Shown here in pieces: positions 30,564 to 38,949 of a DNA stretch of 64,000 nt. Position numbers and translations under genes: made by a program. Each line of letters starts with the position of its first letter. Within the stretch, counting starts at the first letter, position 1. Under the pieces are notes generated by a model, which was given only the letters and a program-made list of their open reading frames with translations, had not been told where the DNA came from and did no database searches. The stretch lies in the NCBI GenBank assembly GCA_963773835.1, contig CAVZCQ010000004.1, positions 1,054,001 to 1,118,000 on the forward strand, written 5' to 3'. This stretch comes from JOPF136 sp963773835 (GTDB lineage Bacteria; Acidobacteriota; Terriglobia; Acidiferrales; UBA7541).

Positions 30564-31052
30564 ATGCCGGAGGAGATGCAGAAGCTGCGGGTCGCCGTCG
30601 GCGCTGATCATGCCGACTTTCACGTCAAGGAAGCCATCAAGACCTACCTCGAGGGCGGTGGCCACACCGTAAGTGACGTCGGGACCTGGTCCGAGGAGCT
30701 GGTGGACTATCCCGAATACGCCAAAAAAGTAGCGGAATCGGTTTCCCGCGGCGAGGCCGACCTGGGAATCCTTTCCGACGGCACCGGCCTCGGCATGGCC
30801 ATTGCCGCAAATAAAATCTCCGGCATCCGCGCCGCCGCCGTGAACGATCTGATTACCGCCCGCGCCGCCCGCGAGCACCACGATGCCAACGTGATTACCG
30901 TCGGCGGCCGTTTGGTGGCTGCCGAGCAGGCCGTGGAAATCGTGCGCGCCTTTCTCGCCGCCACTTTCAAGGGTGGACGCCACCAGCGGCGAAACGAGAA
31001 AATTGCGGAACTGGATTCGGGGCGGCCGCAGGTGAAAGGCACTGCGGCCTAG
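30564..31052 (+). CDS. rpiB: RpiB/LacA/LacB family sugar-phosphate isomerase
   Basis: This 162-residue protein interconverts ribose 5-phosphate and ribulose 5-phosphate in the pentose phosphate pathway. It has the RpiB start (VAVGADHADFHVKEAIK), IAANKISGIRAA, and the C-terminal FKGGRHQRRNEKIAEL. The active-site Cys that precedes GTG in many RpiB enzymes is Asp72 here (LSDGTGLGMA). Mycobacterial-type RpiB also lacks the Cys, but uses another acid. glyA follows 154 bp downstream, a pairing common in many bacteria. Confidence 0.92.
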   Translation: MPEEMQKLRVAVGADHADFHVKEAIKTYLEGGGHTVSDVGTWSEELVDYPEYAKKVAESVSRGEADLGILSDGTGLGMAIAANKISGIRAAAVNDLITARAAREHHDANVITVGGRLVAAEQAVEIVRAFLAATFKGGRHQRRNEKIAELDSGRPQVKGTAA

Positions 31053-31153
31053 CGCTGGGCGGTGTGCGCTGCGACCCATGCTCACCGTCCTTCCGTTCTC
31101 TACCGGCCGTATATCGCGGGCTCTACCGGCTGTCATCACAAGCCGTAAGGAGT

Positions 31154-31181
31154 GTCATTCCGAGCGGAGCGAGGAACCTGC
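31154..31181. repeat. TCATTCCGAGCG-type dispersed motif upstream of glyA
   Basis: The stretch reads GTCATTCCGAGC, GGAGCGAGGAACCTGC. From general knowledge, this TCATTCCGAGCGxAGCGAGGAA core recurs between genes in many Acidobacteriota and other environmental genomes. Only this one copy is present in the window. The rest of 31053-31205 shows no clear promoter. Confidence 0.5.
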
Positions 31182-31205
31182 TTTTTCCCTCTCTAGGAGT
31201 CTCCA

Positions 31206-32531
31206 ATGGAAACCCAGGATTCGCGCCGGATGGAACGCACCGTAACCGAGGTTGACCCCGAGGTTGCCGATGCGCTGCGCGACGAGGTCCGCCGCCAGGC
31301 CACCGGCCTCGAGTTGATCGCTTCCGAGAATTTCGTCTCCGAGGCCGTTCTCGAGACCATGGGCTCCGTCTTCACCAACAAATACGCCGAAGGCTATCCC
31401 GGAAAACGCTACTACGGGGGTTGCGAGAATGCTGACCGCGTGGAATCCCTGGCCATCGAACGCGCCAAGAAACTCTTCGGCGCCGACCACGCCAATGTCC
31501 AGGCTCATTCTGGCACGCAGGCCAATATATCCGTCTATATGGCCGCGCTCCAGCCAGGCGACACTGTGCTGGGCATGAACCTCGCCCACGGCGGCCATCT
31601 CACGCATGGCCATCCGCTCAACTTCTCCGGCCGCATGTACAAATTCGTTCCCTATGGCGTCCGCCAGGATACCGAGCTGCTCGATTACGACGAGGTGGAG
31701 CGCCTTGCCGCCGAGCACAAACCAAAAATGATTGTCGCCGGCGCCAGCGCCTATCCGCGCGTTTTCGATTTCGAGCGGCTCGGTCGCATCGCCCGCACGA
31801 ACGGTGCGCTTCTCTTCGTGGACATGGCCCATATCGCGGGACTCATCGCCGTGGGACTCCACCCCAGCCCGGTGCCCCACGCCGATTTCGTCTCCACCAC
31901 CACGCACAAAACCCTTCGCGGCCCCCGCGGCGGGCTCGTGCTCTGCCGCCAGGCCTACGCCAAGGAACTGGATAAGCTCACGTTTCCCGGCACTCAGGGC
32001 GGGCCGCTGGTCCACATCATCGCGGCGAAAGCCGTGTGCCTGAAGGAAGCCATGGAGCCCGCCTTCCGCGACTATCAGACCCGCGTCGTGGCCAACGCCG
32101 CCGCGCTCGCCCGCGGCATGGTCTCGCGCGGCTTCCGCCTCGTCTCCGGCGGCACGGACAATCATTTGTTCCTGCTCAACGTCAATGCTCGCGGAATCAC
32201 CGGCCGCGATGCGGAGCTGGCCCTCGAACGTTCCGGCATCACCGTCAACAAAAACGCGATTCCCTTCGACCCGCTCCCGCCCATGAAGGCCAGCGGCGTC
32301 CGCATCGGCAGCCCTGCCGTCACCACGCGCGGCATGGGCCAGCAGGAGATGGACCGCATCGCCGGCTGGATTGCCGAAGTCCTCGCCAATGTGGGAGACG
32401 CCGCCGTCCAGCAGCGCGTTCGCGGCGAAGTGGCCGCTCTCGCCGCGCGTTTTCCCCTCTATCCTCGCCGCCTGGCGGAGGCTGAAGCGCATCGCAACGC
32501 GCACATGCCCGCCGCCACGCCCGCGGACTGA
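31206..32531 (+). CDS. glyA: Serine hydroxymethyltransferase
   Basis: This 441-residue PLP enzyme converts serine and tetrahydrofolate to glycine and methylene-tetrahydrofolate, feeding one-carbon metabolism. Motifs include LIASENFVSEAVLE, the YAEGYPGKRYYGGCE loop, HAGLIA-like AHIAGLIAVGLHPSP, and the PLP lysine region VSTTTHKTLRGPRGG. GGAG lies upstream of ATG 31206. It is probably co-transcribed with rpiB. Confidence 0.97.
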   Translation: METQDSRRMERTVTEVDPEVADALRDEVRRQATGLELIASENFVSEAVLETMGSVFTNKYAEGYPGKRYYGGCENADRVESLAIERAKKLFGADHANVQAHSGTQANISVYMAALQPGDTVLGMNLAHGGHLTHGHPLNFSGRMYKFVPYGVRQDTELLDYDEVERLAAEHKPKMIVAGASAYPRVFDFERLGRIARTNGALLFVDMAHIAGLIAVGLHPSPVPHADFVSTTTHKTLRGPRGGLVLCRQAYAKELDKLTFPGTQGGPLVHIIAAKAVCLKEAMEPAFRDYQTRVVANAAALARGMVSRGFRLVSGGTDNHLFLLNVNARGITGRDAELALERSGITVNKNAIPFDPLPPMKASGVRIGSPAVTTRGMGQQEMDRIAGWIAEVLANVGDAAVQQRVRGEVAALAARFPLYPRRLAEAEAHRNAHMPAATPAD

Positions 32532-32535
32532 CCGC

Positions 32536-32949
32536 TCATTCGTCCACCACTTGAAGCTCTAATTCCACGGCACGCCCCTCGCGGATCGAAAACGCTCGCA
32601 CCGGCCTCGCCGCGTCCTCCGCGGGCGAAAGAATGAAATAGGCCGCGTCCGGATAGTACGCCGCGGCGATGTCGCGCGGCGAAGGCGCATTCGCACTCGC
32701 CGGATGCGAGTGGTAGATGCCCATGTGCTCCAGCGTCAGCCGCCGCATGCGCCGGAACAGCTCAAACAGCTCTGCCGCCGCGATTTCGTACGCGGTCGCG
32801 CTCGCCAGCGCGTTCCGCGCGGGCAGCGCTGTTGTGATCACGCCGCCGCGCCCCGCCAGCAGCCCGCAGCACTCCACCGACGGCTCCAGCCGTGCCTGCG
32901 CCACCAGCGCGCTCCACACCTCCCGCGTCACCCGCACTGCCTGCGCCAT
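32536..32949 (-). CDS. M67-family JAMM/MPN+ metallopeptidase
   Basis: This 137-residue protein contains the JAMM zinc motif: upstream Glu in VECCGLLAGRGG, then HSHPASANAPSPRD. This fits a Rad25/MoaD-like processing or deubiquitinase-fold isopeptidase of the prokaryotic M67 group. Such proteins often remove C-terminal extensions from ubiquitin-like sulfur carriers, but no MoaD/ThiS gene is adjacent. The start is ATG 32949 or GTG 32955. It is convergent with glyA, with a 4-bp gap. Confidence 0.88.
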   Translation of the reverse strand: MAQAVRVTREVWSALVAQARLEPSVECCGLLAGRGGVITTALPARNALASATAYEIAAAELFELFRRMRRLTLEHMGIYHSHPASANAPSPRDIAAAYYPDAAYFILSPAEDAARPVRAFSIREGRAVELELQVVDE

Positions 32950-33046
32950 GCTCACAGTCTAGTGGAATCCTCGCAGTTCATGATAGAAAGCAGGACACTG
33001 CGCGGGCCGCGCCCTATGTTTGCCCGCGAGAAGGGTGGAGCGAACC

Positions 33047-33622
33047 ATGGGGAAAAAGGTCCTGCTGGGCACGATCGTCGGAGCAGTCGTCATCTTCCTC
33101 GTCAGTTTCGCGTGGCACGAGTTCACGCCCTTCGCCGAAGCCGGCGTCCGTAATCTCCCTCACGACGACGTGCTCACCGCCGCCATGCGCCTGGGAATCA
33201 GCGACCCGGGCTGGTACATGTTTCCCACCATGGACCCCGCTAAACAAAATGACCCGGTGGAAATGAAGCACTACAACGAGAAATTCCGCCGCGGACCCAC
33301 CGGCGTTCTGATTTACAGCCCGGGAGGAGGCGATTTCAATTTCCCCATGCTGCTCGCAAAGCAGTTCCTGTTCGGATTGCTCGCCGCACTGGTCATGTCC
33401 TCGCTATTGGCGATGTCCGCGGGCTCGCTGGCGGGATACGGCCAGCGCGTGTTGTTTGTCGCACTGATGGCTTTGATTCCCGGTCTGGTGACCGATCTGC
33501 CCTACTGGAGTTGGTACGGCTTCCCAGGAATCTACACGGTCTCGCATTTTGCCGAGATCGTGGTCACCTGGGCGCTCACCGCCCTCGCCCTCGCCGCCAT
33601 CGTGAAACCGCGCTCCGCGTAA
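33047..33622 (+). CDS. Integral membrane protein, unknown function
   Basis: This 191-residue protein starts at ATG 33047 with GGAG seven bases upstream. An N-terminal helix (residues 4-22, VLLGTIVGAVVIFLVSFAW) is followed by a ~75-residue extracytoplasmic loop, then three helices between about 105 and 185. There is no catalytic motif. I do not recognise the family beyond similar unnamed proteins in environmental bacteria. It stands alone, divergent from the M67 gene. Confidence 0.8.
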   Translation: MGKKVLLGTIVGAVVIFLVSFAWHEFTPFAEAGVRNLPHDDVLTAAMRLGISDPGWYMFPTMDPAKQNDPVEMKHYNEKFRRGPTGVLIYSPGGGDFNFPMLLAKQFLFGLLAALVMSSLLAMSAGSLAGYGQRVLFVALMALIPGLVTDLPYWSWYGFPGIYTVSHFAEIVVTWALTALALAAIVKPRSA

Positions 33623-33638
33623 CGCGTCGCTGGGCACG

Positions 33639-34214
33639 TCAGGGCACGGTTTCAACCGTGCCGCACGTGTCGAAATCGTTTGGCGGCTTCAGCCGCTGAG
33701 GTGCCCCGTGGCGATGCGCCATCGGCGCCTCTTTCGGCATGAATGGGCTCGCACTAGGTCTTTTGCCCCCGGCCTCATTCGGGAGGGAGCGCCCAGGCTC
33801 GCCCTGAAACGGGTGCACCACTAGCACCCCGTCGAAGTCCTGGCCCGCCTGCAAGTCTTCCGTCAGAAGATACCGGCTGGATGAGACCTTCGCGGCCGCC
33901 ACGATGAGCGCGTCCCAAAAGGACAATCGGAAACGATCCTGGATCTTCCAACCGAGTTCGACGAGTCCCCCGTCCACAGTCACCGGCAGCCATGCGAGAA
34001 GATCGCGGGCCTCCGCTCGAGCCTGTTCGCGGCTGGAGGGCCACTTCTGTACTACCTTCGTGTAAAACTCTTGCAGGACCTGAAAGCTGACGCGCCCTCG
34101 CCCGCTGCGCCACAATTCCGCCCGCCAAATTCGCGCCGCGGCATGTTTGTTCGGGTCCGCCTCGTCCATCGCATAGATGAGAACATTCGTGTCAACGAAG
34201 ACGGGCGCGGTCAT
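33639..34214 (-). CDS. PIN-domain toxin (VapC-like) with repeat-derived C-terminal tail
   Basis: The PIN domain occupies residues 1-136, with acids at Asp8 (FVDTNVLIY), Glu49 (VLQEFYTK), Asp101 (SFWDALIVAAA) and Asp120 (LLTEDLQAG). It normally would end near VVHPF. Here the frame continues 55 residues, and the last ~20 (RLKPPNDFDTCGTVETVP) are encoded by the palindromic element at 33643-33707. The tail therefore looks acquired and is unlikely to be conserved. The start ATG 34214 overlaps the antitoxin gene by 23 bp. An RNase toxin is predicted. Confidence 0.86.
   Translation of the reverse strand: MTAPVFVDTNVLIYAMDEADPNKHAAARIWRAELWRSGRGRVSFQVLQEFYTKVVQKWPSSREQARAEARDLLAWLPVTVDGGLVELGWKIQDRFRLSFWDALIVAAAKVSSSRYLLTEDLQAGQDFDGVLVVHPFQGEPGRSLPNEAGGKRPSASPFMPKEAPMAHRHGAPQRLKPPNDFDTCGTVETVP
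33643..33707. repeat. Composite palindromic element overlapping the PIN toxin 3' end
   Basis: First hairpin: 9-bp arms GGCACGGTT/AACCGTGCC around TC (33643-33662). Second: GCGGCT/AGCCGC around TC (33683-33696). Outer GGGCAC (33642-33647) and GTGCCC (33701-33706) can also pair. The order hairpin, GAAAT, hairpin, GCTGAGGT, CCC is shared with 56853-56914. Confidence 0.85.
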
Positions 34215-34440
34215 GAACTTCCTCGCGAGTGAGGTAACGGCCATCCGTCTTCAGAAAGGGCTTTCGAGCCAGAGCACGGCGCATGGACTGCTCGTAAGAG
34301 TCTTCTTTCAGCATGCGTTCCTTCAAAATCTCGCCCAAAAGCCGAGAGACGCTGGTTTCTCTCCTGGCGGCCTCCAAGCGAGCCCATCGTGCGACCTTAT
34401 CCTCAAGTGTGACAGTGATGTTCCGCAGTCGCGATCTCAT
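34192..34440 (-). CDS. VapB-type ribbon-helix-helix antitoxin
   Basis: This 82-residue protein has an N-terminal RHH motif (RNITVTLEDKVARWARLEAARRE) that would bind its own promoter, and a charged helical C-terminus. The PIN toxin gene follows with a 23-bp overlap. ATG 34440 is used; the upstream GTG at 34461 lies inside the promoter. Predicted transcription begins at or next to the ATG. Confidence 0.85.
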   Translation of the reverse strand: MRSRLRNITVTLEDKVARWARLEAARRETSVSRLLGEILKERMLKEDSYEQSMRRALARKPFLKTDGRYLTREEVHDRARLR

Positions 34441-34446
34441 GACACG

Positions 34447-34475
34447 AGGATAGTGTAACACGAAGTCCGTGTCAA
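34447..34475 (-). promoter_or_regulatory. Promoter/operator of VapBC-like pair, leaderless
   Basis: On the minus strand TTGACA (34470-34475) and TATCCT (34447-34452) are 17 bp apart. Only six bases separate the -10 from the ATG, so transcription should start at the start codon itself. GTGTTACAC is palindromic within the spacer, and GACACG/CGTGTC flank the core, a plausible RHH operator. This also fills most of the ftsZ-vapB gap. Confidence 0.68.
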
Positions 34476-34503
34476 GCCTGTTCCCGCAACGCCTTTAGCC
34501 TCA

Positions 34504-35721
34504 TCAGCTTTTGGGTCCGCGCCGTAGAAACGTCGGCACATCCAGATCGTCGGCGGCAATTTCGCCGGTCACGCTGGACACGTTGCGCGCTACCTGCGCG
34601 ATGATGCTGTCCGACCCGCGTCCGCCGCTCATCGGCGCGGCCACTACTCCCCCGCCCCCTCCCGCGGCGGCAACCGCGTGCTGCGTTTTCCACTCTTTCG
34701 GCAGGTACGCCGGCTTCTGCTGCGAGAGCCGCCGCGCCGGCGCCTCCTTGAATCCCGCGGCGATCACCGTGATTTTCACCTGGTCCTTCAGGGAATCGTC
34801 CTGCACGGCGCCGAAAATGATGTTGGCGTTCTCATGCGCGGCTTTCTGAATCACCAGCGAGGCCTCATTCACTTCGTGCAGCGACATGCTGGAGGAGCCG
34901 CTGATGTTGATCAGGATCCCATGCGCGCCCTGGATGCAGTTGTCTTCCAGCAGCGGGCTGTTGATGGCGCGGCTCGCGGCCTCCACCGCGCGGTCCGGCC
35001 CCGTGGCAATCGCCGTGCCCATCACCGCGTAACCCATGCCCTTCAAAATGGTTTTCACGTCCGCAAAGTCGCGGTTGATGATCCCCGGAATGGTGATGAT
35101 GTCGCTGATTCCCTGCACCGCCTGCCGCAGCACGTCGTCGGCGATCCGGAACGCCTCGAAAAAGCTGGTCCCCTTCTCGATCGTGCTGATCAGCCGTTCG
35201 TTGGGTATCACGATGACGGTGTCCACGCACGCCACCAGTTCGGCCAGCGCCTGCTCCGCCTGTACCATCCGCCGTTTGCCTTCAAACGAAAACGGTTTCG
35301 TCACCACCGCCACCGCCAGTGAGCCCAGTTCGCTCGCCAGCGAAGCCACCACGGGCGCCGCGCCCGAACCCGTCCCTCCGCCGAGCCCCGCGGTGATGAA
35401 CACCATGTCCGCGCCTTCCAACGCCTCGATGATCTTTTCCGTGTCTTCCAGCGCCGCCTTCCGCCCGATGTCCGGATTCGCCCCAGCGCCCAGCCCTTTC
35501 GTCAGCTTTGCGCCCATCTGCAGTTTCATGGGCGCGGCGGAAAGCTGCAGGGCCTGCTGATCCGTATTGGCGGCGATGAACTCCACACCCTCCACCTTCG
35601 CTCGGATCATGCGGTTCACCGCGTTCGAGCCCCCGCCGCCCACGCCGATCACTTTGATCTTCGCGGCCAGCGATTGATCCTCGCTGAACGAATACTTCAC
35701 GCCGGCATCCTTCTGCGCCAT
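34504..35721 (-). CDS. ftsZ: Cell division protein FtsZ
   Basis: This 405-residue tubulin homolog forms the division ring. It shows the GTP-binding GGGTGSG motif (ITAGLGGGTGSGAAPV), the T7-like NRDFADVKTILKGMG, and the C-terminal anchoring peptide DLDVPTFLRRGPKS, which binds FtsA and other partners. The start ATG 35721 is behind GGAGG; the upstream frame MAGKQSKEGG contains that site and is rejected. Last gene of the dcw cluster, 37 bp after ftsA. Confidence 0.97.
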   Translation of the reverse strand: MAQKDAGVKYSFSEDQSLAAKIKVIGVGGGGSNAVNRMIRAKVEGVEFIAANTDQQALQLSAAPMKLQMGAKLTKGLGAGANPDIGRKAALEDTEKIIEALEGADMVFITAGLGGGTGSGAAPVVASLASELGSLAVAVVTKPFSFEGKRRMVQAEQALAELVACVDTVIVIPNERLISTIEKGTSFFEAFRIADDVLRQAVQGISDIITIPGIINRDFADVKTILKGMGYAVMGTAIATGPDRAVEAASRAINSPLLEDNCIQGAHGILINISGSSSMSLHEVNEASLVIQKAAHENANIIFGAVQDDSLKDQVKITVIAAGFKEAPARRLSQQKPAYLPKEWKTQHAVAAAGGGGGVVAAPMSGGRGSDSIIAQVARNVSSVTGEIAADDLDVPTFLRRGPKS

Positions 35722-35758
35722 GTCGCCTCCCTCTTTGGACTGTTTTCCCGCCACCGCC

Positions 35759-37024
35759 TCACCCCTTCCAGGCTTCTTTCAGTTTCTGCCGCCACGAACC
35801 CGTTTGCCGCGCCGCTCCCGTCCCGAAGCTTCGGGACGACCGGTGCCCATACAGCGCCAATCCCGCCGCCACCGTGAACTCCGGATGCGCAAACTCTTCG
35901 GGCAGCCGGGCCAGCCCGCGCGGGCGCCCAATCCGCACCGGCACGCCGAACAGCCGCTCCACCAGATCCGCCAGGCCGCGCAGCCGCGCCGCCCCTCCCG
36001 TCAGCACCACCCCGGCCCCCAGCCGCGTATCGAGCCCGCCGTGCTTCAGCTCCGCGTGCACCAGCTCCAGCAATTCCGTCGCGCGCGGCTCCACGATCTC
36101 CGTCAGCATCCGCGAAAAAATCGTCCGCGGCGGCCGCCCGCCCACGCTCGAAATCTCGATGGGCGAATCGCCACGCAGCAGCGCGCGGAATGCGCAGGCG
36201 TGCTCGCGTTTCAGCGCTTCCGCCTCCGGCACCGGAGTGCGCAGGCCCACCGCCAGGTCGTTGGTAAAATGGTCGCCGCCCACCGGCACCGCCGCCGTGT
36301 GCCGCACCACCCCGTCCGTCATCACGATCATCTCCGTTGTGGCCGCCCCCATATCCAGCAGGCAGCATCCATGCTCTCGCTCCTCCGGAGTCAGGCAGGC
36401 CTCCGCCGCGGCGAACGGTTCGAGTACGGTTCCGGACACTTTCAGGCCCGCCATGTTCAGCGCGCTCACCAGGTTCTGTTCCGCGGTCGCGGAGGCCGTC
36501 ACGATGTGCACGTTGGCCTCCAGCCGCTGTCCCAGCAATCCCACCGGCTGCCGGATGTTGTCCTGCCCATCCAGAAAAAACTCCTGCGGAAACACGTGCA
36601 GCACCACGCGGTCTTCCGGCAACGTCACGCCGCGCGCACTCTCGATTGCCCTCTGCATGTCGTCCCGCTGCACATCGCGCGGACGCGGGCCCAGCGTGAT
36701 CCCCCCGCGGCTGTTGATCCCCCGGATGTGCGCCCCGGCCACGCCCACCAGCGCGGTTTCCACCGCGACCCCGGCGATGTCTTCCGCCTGTTCCAGCGCG
36801 CGTTCCACCGCCACTTTCGTCGCTTCCAGGTTGACGATCAGCCCTTTGCGCAGCCCTTTCGAGTCCGCCACGCCCACACCCATGCACTCGAGCACAGGCT
36901 GCCCGCCGTTGGCCGCGGATTTCGCCGGGACGCGCTCCTCCGCTGCTCGCACCCCCGCAATGAGCACGCACACCTTCGTGCTGCCGATGTCCACTCCCAC
37001 CACCACGTTGGCCTTCTTCGCCAA
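35759..37024 (-). CDS. ftsA: Cell division protein FtsA
   Basis: This 421-residue actin-fold protein tethers FtsZ to the membrane. Phosphate-binding VVVGVDIGSTKVCVLIAG is at the start, the SHS2/1C domain is at about 85-165, and adenosine motif VVLTGGAARLRGLADL is near residue 340. The C-terminal amphipathic helix WRQKLKEAWKG is intact. Just before it the palindrome TCCCGAAGCTTCGGGA is translated as SRSFGT, apparently inserted into the flexible linker. Confidence 0.96.
   Translation of the reverse strand: MAKKANVVVGVDIGSTKVCVLIAGVRAAEERVPAKSAANGGQPVLECMGVGVADSKGLRKGLIVNLEATKVAVERALEQAEDIAGVAVETALVGVAGAHIRGINSRGGITLGPRPRDVQRDDMQRAIESARGVTLPEDRVVLHVFPQEFFLDGQDNIRQPVGLLGQRLEANVHIVTASATAEQNLVSALNMAGLKVSGTVLEPFAAAEACLTPEEREHGCCLLDMGAATTEMIVMTDGVVRHTAAVPVGGDHFTNDLAVGLRTPVPEAEALKREHACAFRALLRGDSPIEISSVGGRPPRTIFSRMLTEIVEPRATELLELVHAELKHGGLDTRLGAGVVLTGGAARLRGLADLVERLFGVPVRIGRPRGLARLPEEFAHPEFTVAAGLALYGHRSSRSFGTGAARQTGSWRQKLKEAWKG
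35821..35836. repeat. 16-bp perfect palindrome TCCCGAAGCTTCGGGA (copy 2), in ftsA
   Basis: Identical over 16 bp to 4671-4686. It lies in the linker before the FtsA membrane helix, so the reading frame is preserved and the helix retained. Confidence 0.92.
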
Positions 37025-37156
37025 ACTGCCTTCTCCTCTTCAATCTGCCCGTCCGCGCCGGCCCGCTCGTACGGGCGCTGCTTGCTGCGCCCCACGATCC
37101 CTGCCGCGCCCCACGAAACCCGGCCACCGCCGTTCGGGCCGCGAACAGCCACGCCC

Positions 37157-38008
37157 CTAATGCTCGCGGTTCACCACCACCTGCTTTTTGAACCGCAGAT
37201 CGATCGACGACACGTGTCCTGCCTGCGCCTCCCATTGCGCAAAATTATCCAGCAGCAGCCGGAATCGCGGCCCGAACTCGCTCGAACCAAAATGCACCAG
37301 CACCGCCTGTGCGCTTCCCGCCGCCGCGCCGGAGCCGCCAGCAGGCGGCACCATCATCGCTCGCAGGTCTTCCGCCGACGACAGGTCCACCTCGCTCAAC
37401 AGTTCACTGGACCCTCCGCGCACCGATTCAATCTCCCGCTGGAATTCCAGAAACATCCGCATGCGCCCGGCCCGCTCCCCCAGCGGCACTCCCTCGCCCA
37501 GCCCGCTCACCACCGGCAGCCGGAAATCCCCCTGCGACGGGCGTTCCAGGATCACGCCCTGCGCATCGATCAGCGCCAGCTCGCTCCCCGTCCGCAGGAA
37601 CGCCGCCGGCCGGCGTTCCGTAATCTCCACACGCACCTGCCCCGGCAGAATGCGCTGGACACGCGCCGACTCCACCCACGCAATCCGCTCGATCTGCCCC
37701 CGCCGCTCGTCCAGCGGAATGCGCAGCAGGCTGCGGCTCCGGTCGGGAGCGAACAGCGCAACCACCGCGTCCCGTGATACGTATTGATTGCCGGCCACCT
37801 CCACCTGTCCCGGCTCGGTCAGCAGCAGCCACGGCGAATAGAACAGAAAATGCCCGGCCAGGATGGCCACTCCCACCGCCGCACCCCCGAGCGTCACGAG
37901 TTTCACCCACGGCAGAACGTCCTCGCGGAATCGCCGCAGCAGGCCCTTCTTCCGCACCTCCACCGGTTTCTGCCGCCGCAGATACCGCGGCTCCTCGTCC
38001 GCCAGCAC
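37157..38008 (-). CDS. ftsQ: Cell division protein FtsQ
   Basis: This 283-residue bitopic membrane protein has a basic cytoplasmic start, a helix at about 35-55 (LVTLGGAAVGVAILAGHFLFY), a POTRA domain (VEVAGNQYVSRDAVVALF, then RIPLDERRGQIERIAWVESA) and an FtsQ beta domain. It bridges early and late divisome proteins with FtsB/FtsL. Start is GTG 38008, the only reasonable one after the murB stop. 132 bp separate it from ftsA. Confidence 0.92.
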   Translation of the reverse strand: MLADEEPRYLRRQKPVEVRKKGLLRRFREDVLPWVKLVTLGGAAVGVAILAGHFLFYSPWLLLTEPGQVEVAGNQYVSRDAVVALFAPDRSRSLLRIPLDERRGQIERIAWVESARVQRILPGQVRVEITERRPAAFLRTGSELALIDAQGVILERPSQGDFRLPVVSGLGEGVPLGERAGRMRMFLEFQREIESVRGGSSELLSEVDLSSAEDLRAMMVPPAGGSGAAAGSAQAVLVHFGSSEFGPRFRLLLDNFAQWEAQAGHVSSIDLRFKKQVVVNREH

Positions 38009-38040
38009 TTCCGGCGGAAACCCCTCCCCCTCGACTCTCC

Positions 38041-38949
38041 TTACGCGTTCCAGAGGATGACCTCCTCCTCCAGCTCACATCCGTGCGCCGTCCGCACGCG
38101 CGCCCGCACCTCGGCAATCAACCCCAGCATGTCCGCGCACGAGGCGCGCCCCGCATTTACGAAAAAATTGGCGTGGCGGTCGCTCACCATCGCGTCTCCC
38201 ACGCGGAATCCCTTCAATCCCAGCCCGTCGATCATCCGTCCCGCCGAGCCTCCAGGCGGGTTTTTGAAGATGCAACCCGCGCTTTTCTGGTTCAGCGGTT
38301 GGCTCGCTCTCCGCTTCTCATTGCACACGCGGATGCCCGCCAGGATTTCCTCATATGGCCGTTCCGGCAGCTCCAGCCGCGCCCGCAGCATCACGTCTCC
38401 CGGCCCGAACGACGTGTGCCGGTATTCGAACGAGATCTGCCTGTCGCGCACCGTCTCGTTCTCCCCGCTCGCCGCCCGATACACCTCCACCTCGCGCACG
38501 AACCGCCCGATTTCCGTCCCGTATGCCCCTGCATTCATGCGCAGCGCGCCTCCCACGCTCCCGGGAACGCCGATCAGCCCCTCCATCCCGCCCAGGTTTT
38601 GCCGCGCGCACGTCGTCACCGTGCGGCCCAGGTCGGCCGCCGCGTCCACCCACACCGAATTCCCCTGAATCGCCACGTCGGGCCGCGCCGCAGTGAGTTG
38701 CAACACCACCCAGGGGAGTTCGCCATCCACAATCAGCACGTTCGTCCCGCCTCCCAGAAAGCGATGTTCCACGCCCTCCGCTCGTAGCAGGCGAACCAGC
38801 GCAGGCAAATGACGGTGCTCGCGCATTCGCAGCACGTCCGTCGTCCCTCCAATCTCCAGCGAAGTCAGCTCCGCCAGCGATGCCCCGGGGCGGTGCTCCA
38901 CGCCCAGGTCCCCCAGCGCGGCCAGAATGCGCGGCGACTCAATGCGCAC
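38041..38949 (-). CDS. murB: UDP-N-acetylenolpyruvoylglucosamine reductase
   Basis: This 302-residue FAD enzyme makes UDP-MurNAc. It has the FAD-binding LGGGTNVLIVD, the GIPG-like VPGSVGGALRMNAGAYG, and late catalytic RRASQPLNQKSAGCIFKNP and Glu in CELEEEVILW. Its ATG lies within the end of murC (11-bp overlap), so they are coupled. Confidence 0.96.
   Translation of the reverse strand: MRIESPRILAALGDLGVEHRPGASLAELTSLEIGGTTDVLRMREHRHLPALVRLLRAEGVEHRFLGGGTNVLIVDGELPWVVLQLTAARPDVAIQGNSVWVDAAADLGRTVTTCARQNLGGMEGLIGVPGSVGGALRMNAGAYGTEIGRFVREVEVYRAASGENETVRDRQISFEYRHTSFGPGDVMLRARLELPERPYEEILAGIRVCNEKRRASQPLNQKSAGCIFKNPPGGSAGRMIDGLGLKGFRVGDAMVSDRHANFFVNAGRASCADMLGLIAEVRARVRTAHGCELEEEVILWNA

Noticed and set aside
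35720..37777. 685-residue open frame antisense to ftsA-ftsQ
   Set aside because: It is opposite two clear genes and its product is Arg/His/Pro-rich low-complexity sequence, typical of a GC-driven shadow frame.
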